64,000 nt of DNA from UBA11891 sp049890035 (GTDB lineage: Bacteria > Bacteroidota > Bacteroidia > Flavobacteriales > Flavobacteriaceae). Shown here in pieces: positions 44,019 through 52,740 of the stretch. How positions within the stretch are numbered: position 1 is the first letter of the stretch; each line of letters begins with the position of its first letter. The stretch is from the NCBI GenBank assembly GCA_049890035.1, contig JBMHCG010000037.1, positions 17,139-81,138 on the forward strand, given 5' to 3'. The position numbers and the translations under genes were made by a program. The notes under the pieces are model-generated. The model made no database searches and was not told the origin of the DNA. It worked only from the letters and a program-made list of their open reading frames with translations.

Positions 44019-45278
44019 GTGTTTGCACTGGTTGATTGTAATAATTTTTATGCTTCCTGCGAGCGGGTATTTCAGCCACAATACGAAGGCCGCCCGATTG
44101 TCATTTTATCCAACAATGATGGTTGTGTCATTGCGCGGAGCAATGAAGCCAAAGCTCTGGGAATCCCTATGGGAGCTCCTGCCTTTCAGTACAAAGATCA
44201 ATTCAAACAGCAAAATATTCAGGTATTCTCCTCCAATTATGCATTGTACGGCGACATGAGTCACCGGGTGATGAAAGTACTGGAACGCTATACCCCCAAT
44301 GTGGAAATCTATAGTATTGACGAAGCTTTTTTACAATTCAAAGGGTTTGATCATTTTGACTTAGAAGCCGAATGCTTGAAAATGAAACAACAAGTGAAAC
44401 AATGGACGGGTATTCCTGTTTCAGTAGGCCTGGCCTCTACCAAAGCACTGGCAAAAATCGCCAATAAAATTGCCAAAAAATTTGCCCATAGGACCCAGGG
44501 CGTCTATTGTATTGACAACGAAGAAAAACGAATCAAAGCCCTGAAATGGACCGCCATTGGTGATGTTTGGGGCATTGGCCGGCAACACAAAGTCCGACTC
44601 CAAGCACTCGGAGTACAAACGGCTTATGATTTTGCACTTTTGCCTGACGATTGGATCAAAAAAAACATGAGCGTATTGGGACTCCGCCTTAAAAAAGACT
44701 TGCAAGGACTGCCCTTTATTCAACTGGAGGAGGAAATCCCTCCAAAAAAATCCATTGCCACCACCCGTAGTTTTGAAGGGACTGTCACCCAGTGGTCGGA
44801 TTTGGAAGAACGGGTAGCTACTTTTGCTGTTAGCTGTGCTGAAAAGCTACGCAAACAGCGCAGTACCTGTAGCGCCCTCTATGTATTTGTGCGTAGTGAT
44901 CCGCATAAAAAAGGGACAACCCCCTATCGCAGCAGTTGTACCATCACTCTACCCCATGCCTCCAACTCCAGTTTGGATTTGAGTAAATATGCCGTTGCTG
45001 CTGCCAAAAGCATGTTCCAAGACGGCATTGCCTTTAAAAAAGCGGGGGTGATCGTGATGGGTTTGGCCCCAGCAGAAACACGCCAATTGACCCTCTTTGA
45101 ATCCCATGTGGGCAAACATCAGGCATTGATGCGAGCCATTGACAAAATTCACAAACGCTATGGCCCGCACCAGATGAAATTGGCCAATCAAGATCTAGGC
45201 AGAACTTGGAAAATGCGGCAAGAACACCTGTCCAAACGCTATACTACCGCTTTATCTGACATCATCAAAGTAAAATAA
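44019..45278 (+). CDS. umuC: Y-family DNA polymerase V catalytic subunit UmuC
   Basis: Error-prone translesion DNA polymerase. The 419-residue protein begins with FALVDCNNFYASCERVF (catalytic Asp near residue 5 and the steric-gate Tyr-Ala region), has EIYSIDEAFLQF near residue 95 with the paired acidic residues, and SVGLASTKALAKIANKIAK near 137. Little-finger and C-terminal UmuC-type domains follow (MRAIDKIHKRYGPHQMKLA). The start is GTG 44019, which gives the canonical N-terminus; a palindrome lies directly before it. umuD follows two bases later, the reverse of the E. coli order. Confidence 0.95.
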   Translation: MFALVDCNNFYASCERVFQPQYEGRPIVILSNNDGCVIARSNEAKALGIPMGAPAFQYKDQFKQQNIQVFSSNYALYGDMSHRVMKVLERYTPNVEIYSIDEAFLQFKGFDHFDLEAECLKMKQQVKQWTGIPVSVGLASTKALAKIANKIAKKFAHRTQGVYCIDNEEKRIKALKWTAIGDVWGIGRQHKVRLQALGVQTAYDFALLPDDWIKKNMSVLGLRLKKDLQGLPFIQLEEEIPPKKSIATTRSFEGTVTQWSDLEERVATFAVSCAEKLRKQRSTCSALYVFVRSDPHKKGTTPYRSSCTITLPHASNSSLDLSKYAVAAAKSMFQDGIAFKKAGVIVMGLAPAETRQLTLFESHVGKHQALMRAIDKIHKRYGPHQMKLANQDLGRTWKMRQEHLSKRYTTALSDIIKVK

Positions 45279-45280
45279 CT

Positions 45281-45712
45281 ATGCAAGATCCCGGACTTTC
45301 ATTTTTTAAGCCCAATGCACAAACCCGAAAAATGCTACACCTGGCTCAGGAAGGCATCTCGGCTGGTTTTCCTTCACCAGCTGATGATTTTAAGGAACTT
45401 CGGATCAGCATTGACCAGGAGGTTGTGAAAAACGAAGAAGCTACTTTTTATGCCCGTGTATCGGGTCAATCAATGCAAGGAGCCGGTTTGGATGATGGCG
45501 ATCTATTGGTCATTGACCGAAGCAAAGAACCCGAAGACAAAGCCATCGCTGTCTGTTTTGTCGATGGTGAATTTACTGTCAAACGCCTTAAAGTAGAGAA
45601 AGACTGTGTCTATCTGATGCCAGAAAATCCACGTTACCATCCTATAAAAGTAACTGAAGACAATCAATTGCAAATCTGGGGCGTGGTAACCTATGTGGTG
45701 AAAAAGGTGTGA
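45281..45712 (+). CDS. umuD: UmuD-like S24 autoprotease subunit of DNA polymerase V
   Basis: A 143-residue LexA-like protease that cleaves itself upon RecA activation to give UmuD', the active polymerase partner. The cleavage site is visible as ISAGFPSPADD near residues 25-35 (Ala-Gly followed by Phe-Pro-Ser-Pro). The catalytic Ser is in VSGQSMQGAGLDDGDLLVID near residue 64 and the Lys in FTVKRLKVE near 100. There is no DNA-binding domain, so it is not LexA. Two bases separate it from umuC. A 146-base gap without recognisable elements follows. Confidence 0.94.
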   Translation: MQDPGLSFFKPNAQTRKMLHLAQEGISAGFPSPADDFKELRISIDQEVVKNEEATFYARVSGQSMQGAGLDDGDLLVIDRSKEPEDKAIAVCFVDGEFTVKRLKVEKDCVYLMPENPRYHPIKVTEDNQLQIWGVVTYVVKKV

Positions 45713-45858
45713 CAGGTAATTATTTACTGGTATCTGAAATCTGATCACCCATTGGCCGTTGAAAATTCAGAAAGATATGCACACAAAGAACTTAAAATTA
45801 TAGTCCTACGTCACAGTCATATTGGTGTTCCATATAAAGGTACTTAATAAACGACTGT

Positions 45859-46446
45859 CTATTCCTTTACCAAAACCCGATGAAAGGTCGTTGCTAAAAA
45901 GGAAGCCAATTGTTCGCTGCTGAATTCAGCGGCTGAAGAGTGGGTCGCTAAAAACAATTCTGGAGGAGTACCCACCAACATGATACTCAACAACAAGAAC
46001 TCATAGTTTTCGTCAAAAGCATTGATATTGGGATCGTTTCTCAAGTCGCGATTGATGTCCCGTATGACAGCCCTAATTTGGTCGCTTTGATAGGTACTTT
46101 GTCGGATGGCAGCTTGATTTTTTGTATGAAAGTCCTTCATCTGAGGGGCCGTTACAAAATCAAAATAGCCTTTAAAGGTCGTATACAAATATTCATAGAC
46201 AGAGGAAGCGGCCTTTCGCTTATTTTTAATATCCTCCTGTATGGTGCTGTTAATAGACTGAATCAAGGCTTCGAACAAACTGTTGACATCATCAAAATAA
46301 TTGTAAAAGGTACCTCGAGCAATCCCAACAGCCTGGACGATATCATTGACTGTGGTGTGCTGTAGTCCCTTTTCGGAAAACAAACGCAAACCCTCAGAAA
46401 AGAGGGCTTCACGGATTTTTAATTTATTGGATTCCCGAACACTCAA
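45859..46446 (-). CDS. TetR-family regulator of the fatty-acid oxidation operon
   Basis: A 195-residue TetR/AcrR-type regulator. The N-terminal helix-turn-helix reads ALFSEGLRLFSEKGLQHTTV, then NDIVQAVGIARGTFYNYFDD, the usual recognition helix wording. The C-terminal two-thirds is the ligand-binding domain, unlike named subfamilies. It is the last gene of the fad operon, six bases after fadA. Bacillus FadR, also a TetR protein, represses beta-oxidation genes and is released by long-chain acyl-CoA; a similar role is inferred here from position only. A candidate operator lies before fadN. Confidence 0.9.
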   Translation of the reverse strand: MSVRESNKLKIREALFSEGLRLFSEKGLQHTTVNDIVQAVGIARGTFYNYFDDVNSLFEALIQSINSTIQEDIKNKRKAASSVYEYLYTTFKGYFDFVTAPQMKDFHTKNQAAIRQSTYQSDQIRAVIRDINRDLRNDPNINAFDENYEFLLLSIMLVGTPPELFLATHSSAAEFSSEQLASFLATTFHRVLVKE

Positions 46447-46452
46447 AACCGC

Positions 46453-47622
46453 CTACAGTCGTTCAAAAATTCCGGCAATGCCTTGCCCGCCACCGACACA
46501 AGCTGTAACCATACCGTAGCGTTGGTTGCGTCGTTTCATTTCGTTTACTAACTGTATGGTTAACTTGGCACCTGTACAGCCCAATGGATGCCCCATGGCA
46601 ATAGCACCACCGTTAACATTGACTGAATCCGGGTTGAGGCCCGCTTCCTGAATAACAGCCAAAGCTTGAACAGCGAAAGCTTCATTCAGTTCTGTTTGTT
46701 CAATATCAGTAATCTTTAAATTGGCTTGCTGCAAGGCTTTTGGTATGGCTACGCAAGGGCCGATACCCATGTAAAGGGGATCGACACCCCCAACGGCGCA
46801 GGATACCAATCGCGCTATGGGTTCGAGTCCCAACTCTTTTACCATGGCTTCACTCATAACCAGTGTAAAAGCGGCACCGTCTGAGGTTTGGGAAGCGTTT
46901 CCTGCTGTGACAACCCCTCCTTGTTTAAAGGCAGGACGCAGTCGAGCCAAGCCTTCAAGGGTCGTGTCTCGTCTGACGCCTTCATCTTGGGCAACCGTAT
47001 GGCTATGGGTGTGACGCTTGCCATCTTTGACAAAAACTTCTTCAACAGTAATGGGTACAATTTCCTCAGTAAATAATCCTGCATCGATAGCCTGTGTAGC
47101 TTTTCGATGGGAAGCTACGGAAAAAGCATCAGCAGCATCACGAGAAATATTGTACTTCCCAGCTACTGCCTCTGCTGTAGCCCCCATACTGACATGGTAA
47201 TTGATATTTTCTTGGTTGGCTTGATAGCTAGGTGAGAGTTTGTAACCCGTCATGGGCAGTAAACTCATGCTTTCGGTTCCTCCAGCAATGTATATGTGAC
47301 CAAAACCCGCTTTGATTTTTCCAACGGCCATTGAAATAGCTTCCAAACCCGAGGCACAATACCGATTGATGGTAATTCCTGGAACTTCTTTACCCAACGC
47401 GCGTGCGGCAATCAAACGGCCAATTTGTAAACCTTGCTCTCCTTCTGGATTGGCACAGCCAACGATCACATCGTCAACGGTTGTTGGATCCAATTCAGGA
47501 ACTTGAGCCACCAAATGACGAACAACGTCTACGGCTAGGTCATCCGAACGGTAATTTTTAAATCCACCTTTTTTTGCTTTTCCTACCGCAGAACGGTAGC
47601 CTTTTACTATATATGCTTCCAT
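46453..47622 (-). CDS. fadA: Acetyl-CoA acyltransferase (3-ketoacyl-CoA thiolase)
   Basis: Thiolytic cleavage of 3-ketoacyl-CoA, the last step of beta-oxidation. The 389-residue protein has the acylated Cys in TINRYCASGLEAISMAVG near residue 89, NEAFAVQALAV near 320, GGAIAMGHPLGCTGAK near 345 with the catalytic His, and the second active-site Cys in VTACVGGGQGIAG near 378. Both catalytic cysteines are present. Five bases after the fadN stop and six before tetR, so the three genes form an operon. Confidence 0.95.
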   Translation of the reverse strand: MEAYIVKGYRSAVGKAKKGGFKNYRSDDLAVDVVRHLVAQVPELDPTTVDDVIVGCANPEGEQGLQIGRLIAARALGKEVPGITINRYCASGLEAISMAVGKIKAGFGHIYIAGGTESMSLLPMTGYKLSPSYQANQENINYHVSMGATAEAVAGKYNISRDAADAFSVASHRKATQAIDAGLFTEEIVPITVEEVFVKDGKRHTHSHTVAQDEGVRRDTTLEGLARLRPAFKQGGVVTAGNASQTSDGAAFTLVMSEAMVKELGLEPIARLVSCAVGGVDPLYMGIGPCVAIPKALQQANLKITDIEQTELNEAFAVQALAVIQEAGLNPDSVNVNGGAIAMGHPLGCTGAKLTIQLVNEMKRRNQRYGMVTACVGGGQGIAGIFERL

Positions 47623-47627
47623 TTTTT

Positions 47628-50026
47628 TTAGTTTCTGAGGGGCTTGTTATACATTAAAATGCTTTGGATTCGTTCTTGTGTTTTTTGATTACCCAAAAGT
47701 GTTAAAAAGCCTTCCCGTTCAATATCTAGAAGGTATTGTTCATCTACTTTTTGTGGACTGGTCAAATCACCGCCACAAATTACATGCGCAATTTGACGGG
47801 CAATTACGACATCATAATCTGACATATATCCACCTAATTTAAACTCATTTATCGCCGTATATAAGGCACTAATACCTTGACGGCCCAATACTTCAATATC
47901 GGTTCGTACGGAAGGGGGGACATAATTTGCTGCTAATTCCAACACCTTTGCTTTGGCATCGCCAATATTTCTGGGTGTATTGTAGCAGACTGTATCCCGA
48001 CCTTCCTGAAGGTAGTGTAAGTTGAAGGCCTCAGTGGCTGATGTAGCCACAGCAGCGGTTGCAATATTTTTAAAATGGCTGATCAACGTTGGAATTTTTA
48101 CATCCCCATCAAAAAAAGCATCGGAGGCACGCAAAGCAAACTCCTTGGTTCCACCCCCGCCAGGTAAAAGCCCCACCCCTACTTCGACCAAGCCGATGTA
48201 TGACTCGGCAGCGAATATTCCAGCATCGCAGTGCATAGAAATTTCACAACCGCCTCCAAAGACATAGCCCTGCGTCGCAACAACAACGGGTATTTTAGAG
48301 GTACGAATGCGCATGTTGATATCCTGGAAATCTTTCACCATTTGGTTTAAATCATCAAATTTCTTTTGCATGGCGAGCATGCCTACATTCATTAGATTGG
48401 CACCTACTGAAAATTGTTTGGCATTATTACCTATGACTATTCCATTCCAGTTTTCATTTTCTGCCAATTCGATTGCCTCGACCATCGCGCGTCCAATGCC
48501 TTCTCCTATGGAATTGCTTTTGCTTGTAAACTCCAAACACATCACTCCGTCACCAATATCATGTACGGTACATTCACTGTTTTTGATGAGGGGTTTATTT
48601 TCGCGGTAGCTATCCAAAATAATGAGTCCGTCAGTACTGGGAACCGCTTCGTATTGTTGGGTATTCAAGCTGTAGTATTTTTTTACCCCACCTTCAAATT
48701 TATAAAAGGTTTCAATGCCATTGGCTTGCATTTGTTGCACCCAATATGGAACGGTCCAACCACAAGACTCGATAAGATCGATCCCAGCTGTTAAGCCTAC
48801 AAGATCCCAGTATTCAAAAGGACCAAAATCCCAGACGTATCCCGCTCGCATGGCATCATCTACTAAAAATACTTCATCGGCAATTTCTGGAACCCGATTG
48901 GCTGTGTATGACAATAAAGAAGCAAAATAATTACGCAGGAATTTATTTTCTCTTTCCGTACCCTCCATCAGCATGACAAAGCGTTTGGACATCAGGTCAA
49001 TACCCTTAGCTGCTTTAACTATGGGTAGCTTGGGTCGTGTTGTAGGCTCATATTGAAGTGTTTCTAGATTGAGTACGTTAATAATGGTTCTCCCTTTTTC
49101 ATCTTTTTGTTTGGTTCGTTCATAGAAACCTTTACCCGATTTGTTACCAAAAAACTTATTATCGACCAAAAAACGCATGAATTTTGGATCTTCTTTCCCT
49201 TTTTGGTTATCAAAAAAACTATCGTTAGTAACATTGTCACGAACAAAGTTGGTGACCTTCTCCCCTGTATCAATCCCCACCAAATCTTGCAGTTTGAATG
49301 TAGCTGTTTTAGGTCGTCCAATAAGTTGTCCCGTTAGGGCATCAACTTCTTCTACAGTCATACCGTACTCTTGTGTTAATTCAATCATTCGAACGCCCGA
49401 CATGACCCCAATACGATTGGCTATAAAGGCGGGTGTGTCTTTGCACAACACCGTCTGTTTTCCCAGAAATACATCGCCAAAATCCATAAAGAAGTCAATC
49501 ATTTTTGGATCACTTTCTGGAATGGGAATGATTTCTAATAACCTTAAATAACGGGGTGGGTTAAAAAAATGTGTCCCGCAGAAGTGTTTTTTAAAATCAG
49601 CAGAACGTCCCTCTGCTAGCAAGTGAATCGGGATACTTGAGGTATTTGAACTAATAAGACTACCTGGTTTTCTATGGGATTCTACGCGTTCAAAAATGGA
49701 TTGCTTGATATCCAAGCGTTCGACAACAACCTCGATAATCCAATCAGCATCCGCAATCTTCTCAAAACATCATCAAAGTTTCCCGTTGTGATGCGTTGGG
49801 CAAATTTTTTATCAAACAAGGCCGCGGGTTTTGATTTGATAGCTTTCATGAGTGCTTCGTCAGCAATTCGATTTCGAGCCGATGCCGTTGCCGTTGCCTT
49901 AACAAGGTCAGTGGGAAGGATATCCAGCATCAGTACTTCCATACCAACATTGGCGAGGTGGCAGGCAATTCCAGATCCCATAACACCGGAACCCAAAACA
50001 GCCACTTTTTTTATGCGATAACTCAT
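47628..50026 (-). pseudogene. FadN-type 3-hydroxyacyl-CoA dehydrogenase/enoyl-CoA hydratase, one-base frameshift
   Basis: Bifunctional beta-oxidation enzyme of about 800 residues when both reading frames are joined. The order is NAD-binding dehydrogenase domain (VAVLGSGVMGSGIA at residues 8-21), dehydrogenase C-terminal domains (HFFNPPRYLRLLEI, FIANRIGVM), then an enoyl-CoA hydratase domain (SVGANLMNVG, YVFGGGCEISMH and GVGLLPGGGGTKE), the order of Bacillus FadN and the reverse of E. coli FadB. At 49767/49768 one base is missing: the frame reads GAT GAT GTT TTG AGA, whereas adding one A gives GAT GAT GAT TTT GAG and then EKIADADWIIEVVVERLDIK, joining the second frame (47628-49715 open from its first ATG). 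No other damage is seen, so it is either a recent mutation or a sequencing error. Confidence 0.88.
49682..50026 (-). CDS. N-terminal fragment of the frameshifted FadN-type enzyme
   Basis: This 114-codon open frame encodes the NAD-binding half of the dehydrogenase domain up to TTGNFDD, then about 30 residues of unrelated sequence caused by the frameshift at 49767/49768. Taken as is, the product would lack the dehydrogenase catalytic His and the whole hydratase, so it would be inactive. See the joined entry for the full gene. Confidence 0.75.
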   Translation of the reverse strand: MSYRIKKVAVLGSGVMGSGIACHLANVGMEVLMLDILPTDLVKATATASARNRIADEALMKAIKSKPAALFDKKFAQRITTGNFDDVLRRLRMLIGLSRLLSNAWISSNPFLNA

Positions 50027-50051
50027 TCGTTTTGTCTTTGTTTCAAACGAA
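50026..50051. promoter_or_regulatory. Inverted repeat before fadN, candidate TetR operator
   Basis: TTCGTTT, 12-base spacer, AAACGAA: perfect seven-base arms at 50026-50032 and 50045-50051. It lies between the likely transcription start and the fadN ATG (its first base is the A of the start codon complement). Position, dyad shape and the tetR gene in the same operon make autoregulation plausible. Confidence 0.45.
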
Positions 50052-50089
50052 AATATAAAAAATATGACATCCCGTCACTTTTTTTATGC

Positions 50090-50097
50090 TACATTTG
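50090..50097 (+). promoter_or_regulatory. -7 promoter box for the SCP2 gene
   Basis: TACATTTG, 20 bases before the ATG at 50118, in the 91-base region shared with the divergent fad operon. Confidence 0.6.
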
Positions 50098-50117
50098 ATT
50101 AAGAAAAAAAACAACCT

Positions 50118-50411
50118 ATGAATCAACACGTTTTTGACCAGCTCAAACAGCGAGCCGATAATGCTGGGCCCATTGGAGGAACCCTAAAATTTGTAGTCGA
50201 CGAAACTATTGTATACATTGATGGAAACGGCGATGAAAATAGGGTCAGCACTGACGATAAAGAAGCTGATTGCAGCATCAATGTTAGCCAAGATGTTTTA
50301 GAAAAGCTTCGCGATGGGGAGCTCAATCCTATGATGGCTGTCATGGGTGGACAAGTAAAAATCAGCGGAGACATGGGTCTTGCCATGAAGGTTCAATCTT
50401 TATTGGGTTAA
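50118..50411 (+). CDS. SCP2 sterol-carrier-domain protein
   Basis: A 97-residue single-domain protein of the SCP2 family, which binds acyl-CoA, sterols or other lipids in a hydrophobic tunnel. Typical features are GGTLKFVVDETIVYIDG near the start, KEADCSINVSQDVLEKLRDGELNPMMAV (cited part: LEKLRDGELNPMMAVMGG) and the ending GQVKISGDMGLAMKVQSLL. No enzymatic domain is attached. It is divergent from the beta-oxidation operon, which suggests a role in carrying acyl-CoA intermediates. The GH32 gene starts six bases after its stop. Confidence 0.92.
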   Translation: MNQHVFDQLKQRADNAGPIGGTLKFVVDETIVYIDGNGDENRVSTDDKEADCSINVSQDVLEKLRDGELNPMMAVMGGQVKISGDMGLAMKVQSLLG

Positions 50412-50417
50412 GTATAC

Positions 50418-51800
50418 TTGAAACTTTTACGACCTCGTATTCATTTGACCCCACCCACGGGATGGATGAATGACCCCAATGGGCTATTGTATCATCAAGG
50501 GGTGTATCATGTTTTTTATCAATATTACCCGGACGGGTTGGAATGGGGCCCCATGCATTGGGGTCATGCTATAACAAAAGATTGGTTGCATTGGGATCAC
50601 CAACCAATCGCATTGTACCCTGACAATCTTGGAACCATCTTTAGCGGTTGCGCAGTCGTCGATATCCAAAATAGTTCCGGTTTGGGTTCTGCGAAGACTC
50701 CTCCGCTGGTTGCTCTATTCACCTACCACAATAGCGAAAAGGAAAATAAAGAAAAGGTCAACTTTCAATCACAGGGACTGGCGTTTAGCTTGGACAACGG
50801 AAAAACATGGTCAAAGTACGCTAACAATCCCGTTTTAGAGGATTCAAATAGCACGGATTTTCGAGATCCAAAAGTATTCTGGGATTCCCAACACGATCAA
50901 TGGGTAATGAGTTTGGCCGAAGGAGATTGCATCGGCTTCTATCGTTCGACGAATCTCATTCGCTGGACCTTGACCAGCCGTTTTGGGAAAACTGAAGGCG
51001 CACACGGAGGGGTATGGGAATGTCCAGACTTATTCCCCTTGAAAGATGCGCAAGGGATCGTCTACTGGGTTTTGTTGGTGAGTATCAATCCCGGTGGCCC
51101 CGAAGGAGGATCAGCAACACAATATTTCATTGGCGAATGGAACGGGAGTGAATTTATCCCATCAAACTCAGAAATTTGCTGGCTGGATCAAGGTACGGAT
51201 CATTATGCTGGAGTCACTTTTAGTAATCATGAAGAACAAAGACTGTTACTGGGATGGATGAATAACTGGAAGTATGGACAGCAAATTCCTGCAGACAACT
51301 ACCGTGGTTGCATGACCGCTGCTCGCGAACTTTTCTTACATACAACCAAGGGGAAGCTCAGTTTGGGAAACCGATTGCCATCTGCTTTCACAAAGCATTT
51401 CTCATTATCCACAAGAGTTTCCCCAAACGAGGTGCATCCCTTATCCCAAACAACCTTTTTGCTTAATATTGAATTTAAAGCAGATTTTGTACTTGAATTG
51501 AAAAATGATGCAGGTGAAAAAATCACTGTATGCTATGACCAAAAATCACTACTGATCGATCGATGTTCTTCCCATGTAAATGAATTTCATCCTGATTTTT
51601 TTCAACCAATAAAAGATGTATTTCATTCAGAAACGGGCAAAATGCAACTGCTGATCGACACTTCCTCTCTTGAAATATTCACCCCAGAAGGGCAAAGTTG
51701 GACTCTTTTATTTTACTTAGATCAACCCCTACAGACTCTTTACAACAAAGGGTTGGATCATATTGAAAAATGCAATTTAAATGGTGTGTTAACAAACTAA
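50418..51800 (+). CDS. GH32 beta-fructosidase (sucrose/fructan hydrolase), intracellular
   Basis: Hydrolyses sucrose or fructo-oligosaccharides. The 460-residue protein shows all GH32 motifs: TGWMNDPNGLLY near residues 14-25 with the nucleophile Asp, WGPMHWGH, DFRDPKVFW near 150 (the RDP transition-state motif), and the acid/base in WECPDLFPL near 200. A C-terminal beta-sandwich follows. There is no signal peptide, so it works in the cytoplasm and needs an imported substrate. The start is TTG 50418; no ATG precedes the first catalytic motif except the one within it. It sits close behind SCP2 with no sugar transporter, fructokinase or regulator alongside, which is unusual for this family. Confidence 0.92.
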   Translation: MKLLRPRIHLTPPTGWMNDPNGLLYHQGVYHVFYQYYPDGLEWGPMHWGHAITKDWLHWDHQPIALYPDNLGTIFSGCAVVDIQNSSGLGSAKTPPLVALFTYHNSEKENKEKVNFQSQGLAFSLDNGKTWSKYANNPVLEDSNSTDFRDPKVFWDSQHDQWVMSLAEGDCIGFYRSTNLIRWTLTSRFGKTEGAHGGVWECPDLFPLKDAQGIVYWVLLVSINPGGPEGGSATQYFIGEWNGSEFIPSNSEICWLDQGTDHYAGVTFSNHEEQRLLLGWMNNWKYGQQIPADNYRGCMTAARELFLHTTKGKLSLGNRLPSAFTKHFSLSTRVSPNEVHPLSQTTFLLNIEFKADFVLELKNDAGEKITVCYDQKSLLIDRCSSHVNEFHPDFFQPIKDVFHSETGKMQLLIDTSSLEIFTPEGQSWTLLFYLDQPLQTLYNKGLDHIEKCNLNGVLTN

Positions 51801-51900
51801 ATTCGTTTGAGACATTCCTTGACATTTCCTTAGCACTTTCATCCCAATTGGATAAAGTGGAACTGAAATGAAATGATTTGTTTTGTAAGAAAGCATTCGT

Positions 51901-52740
51901 ATGGGTTCGTTGCGTAAAGTAGATATGGTAGTGCTATCGGATATTCATTTGGGCACCTACGGGTGTCAAGCCAAAGACCTATTAGCCTATCTCAAATCCA
52001 TTGATCCAAAATGTGTCATCCTAAATGGTGACATCATAGATATATGGCAATTTAAAAAAAGGTATTGGCCAAAGTCCCACATGAAAGTGATCAGATATCT
52101 TTTGAAATGGATTGTCGACGGTAAAGAAATTTACTACTTAACTGGAAACCACGACGAGATGCTAAGGAAATTCAATGGTTTTCGAATTGGTAACATGACC
52201 ATTGCCAATAAAGCTGTACTTGATTTGGATGGAGAAAAAGCATGGTTTTTCCATGGAGATGTTTTTGATGTTAGCATGCAATACTCCAAATGGTTAACTC
52301 GTTTGGGTGGCATTGGTTATGATTTCTTGATACTATTAAATAGTTTAATCAATACCGTGCTGGAGAAAATAGGGAAAAACAAACTTTCGCTCTCAAAAAC
52401 GATTAAGAACAGCGTCAAAAGTGCTGTTAAGTATATCAATCAGTTTGAAATGACAGCCGTTTCTATTGCTGCCTCCAAAAACTATCGTTATGTAGTTTGT
52501 GGACACATTCACCATCCCAATATTGAAAGCTACCAAATGGATGAAAAAAAAGTAACTTATCTGAATTCGGGGGATTGGGTTGAAAACCAAAGTGCCTTAG
52601 AATATCACAAGGGAAAATGGTCCCTTTACAATCACGAACCCGAACGTTTTGAAACGGTCATTTACACAGAGATTGATAAAACAAATAAAGAATTGTTTGC
52701 AGAAATGCTTGCCGAATTTAATATGCTGAAAGATTCATGA
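51901..52740 (+). CDS. LpxH-like UDP-2,3-diacylglucosamine diphosphatase family metallophosphoesterase
   Basis: Calcineurin-like phosphoesterase of 279 residues. Metal-binding motifs are in the usual order: LSDIHLGTYG near residue 12, ILNGDIIDIW near 40, LTGNHDEMLR near 81, FFHGDVFD near 118, and VCGHIHHPN near 202. Flavobacterial homologues are assigned to the UDP-2,3-diacylglucosamine diphosphatase (LpxH) family of lipid A synthesis. The middle region with SKTIKNSVKSAVKYI is longer than in E. coli LpxH, so the exact substrate is uncertain. Its stop overlaps the ATG of the glycosyltransferase by four bases. Confidence 0.9.
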   Translation: MGSLRKVDMVVLSDIHLGTYGCQAKDLLAYLKSIDPKCVILNGDIIDIWQFKKRYWPKSHMKVIRYLLKWIVDGKEIYYLTGNHDEMLRKFNGFRIGNMTIANKAVLDLDGEKAWFFHGDVFDVSMQYSKWLTRLGGIGYDFLILLNSLINTVLEKIGKNKLSLSKTIKNSVKSAVKYINQFEMTAVSIAASKNYRYVVCGHIHHPNIESYQMDEKKVTYLNSGDWVENQSALEYHKGKWSLYNHEPERFETVIYTEIDKTNKELFAEMLAEFNMLKDS

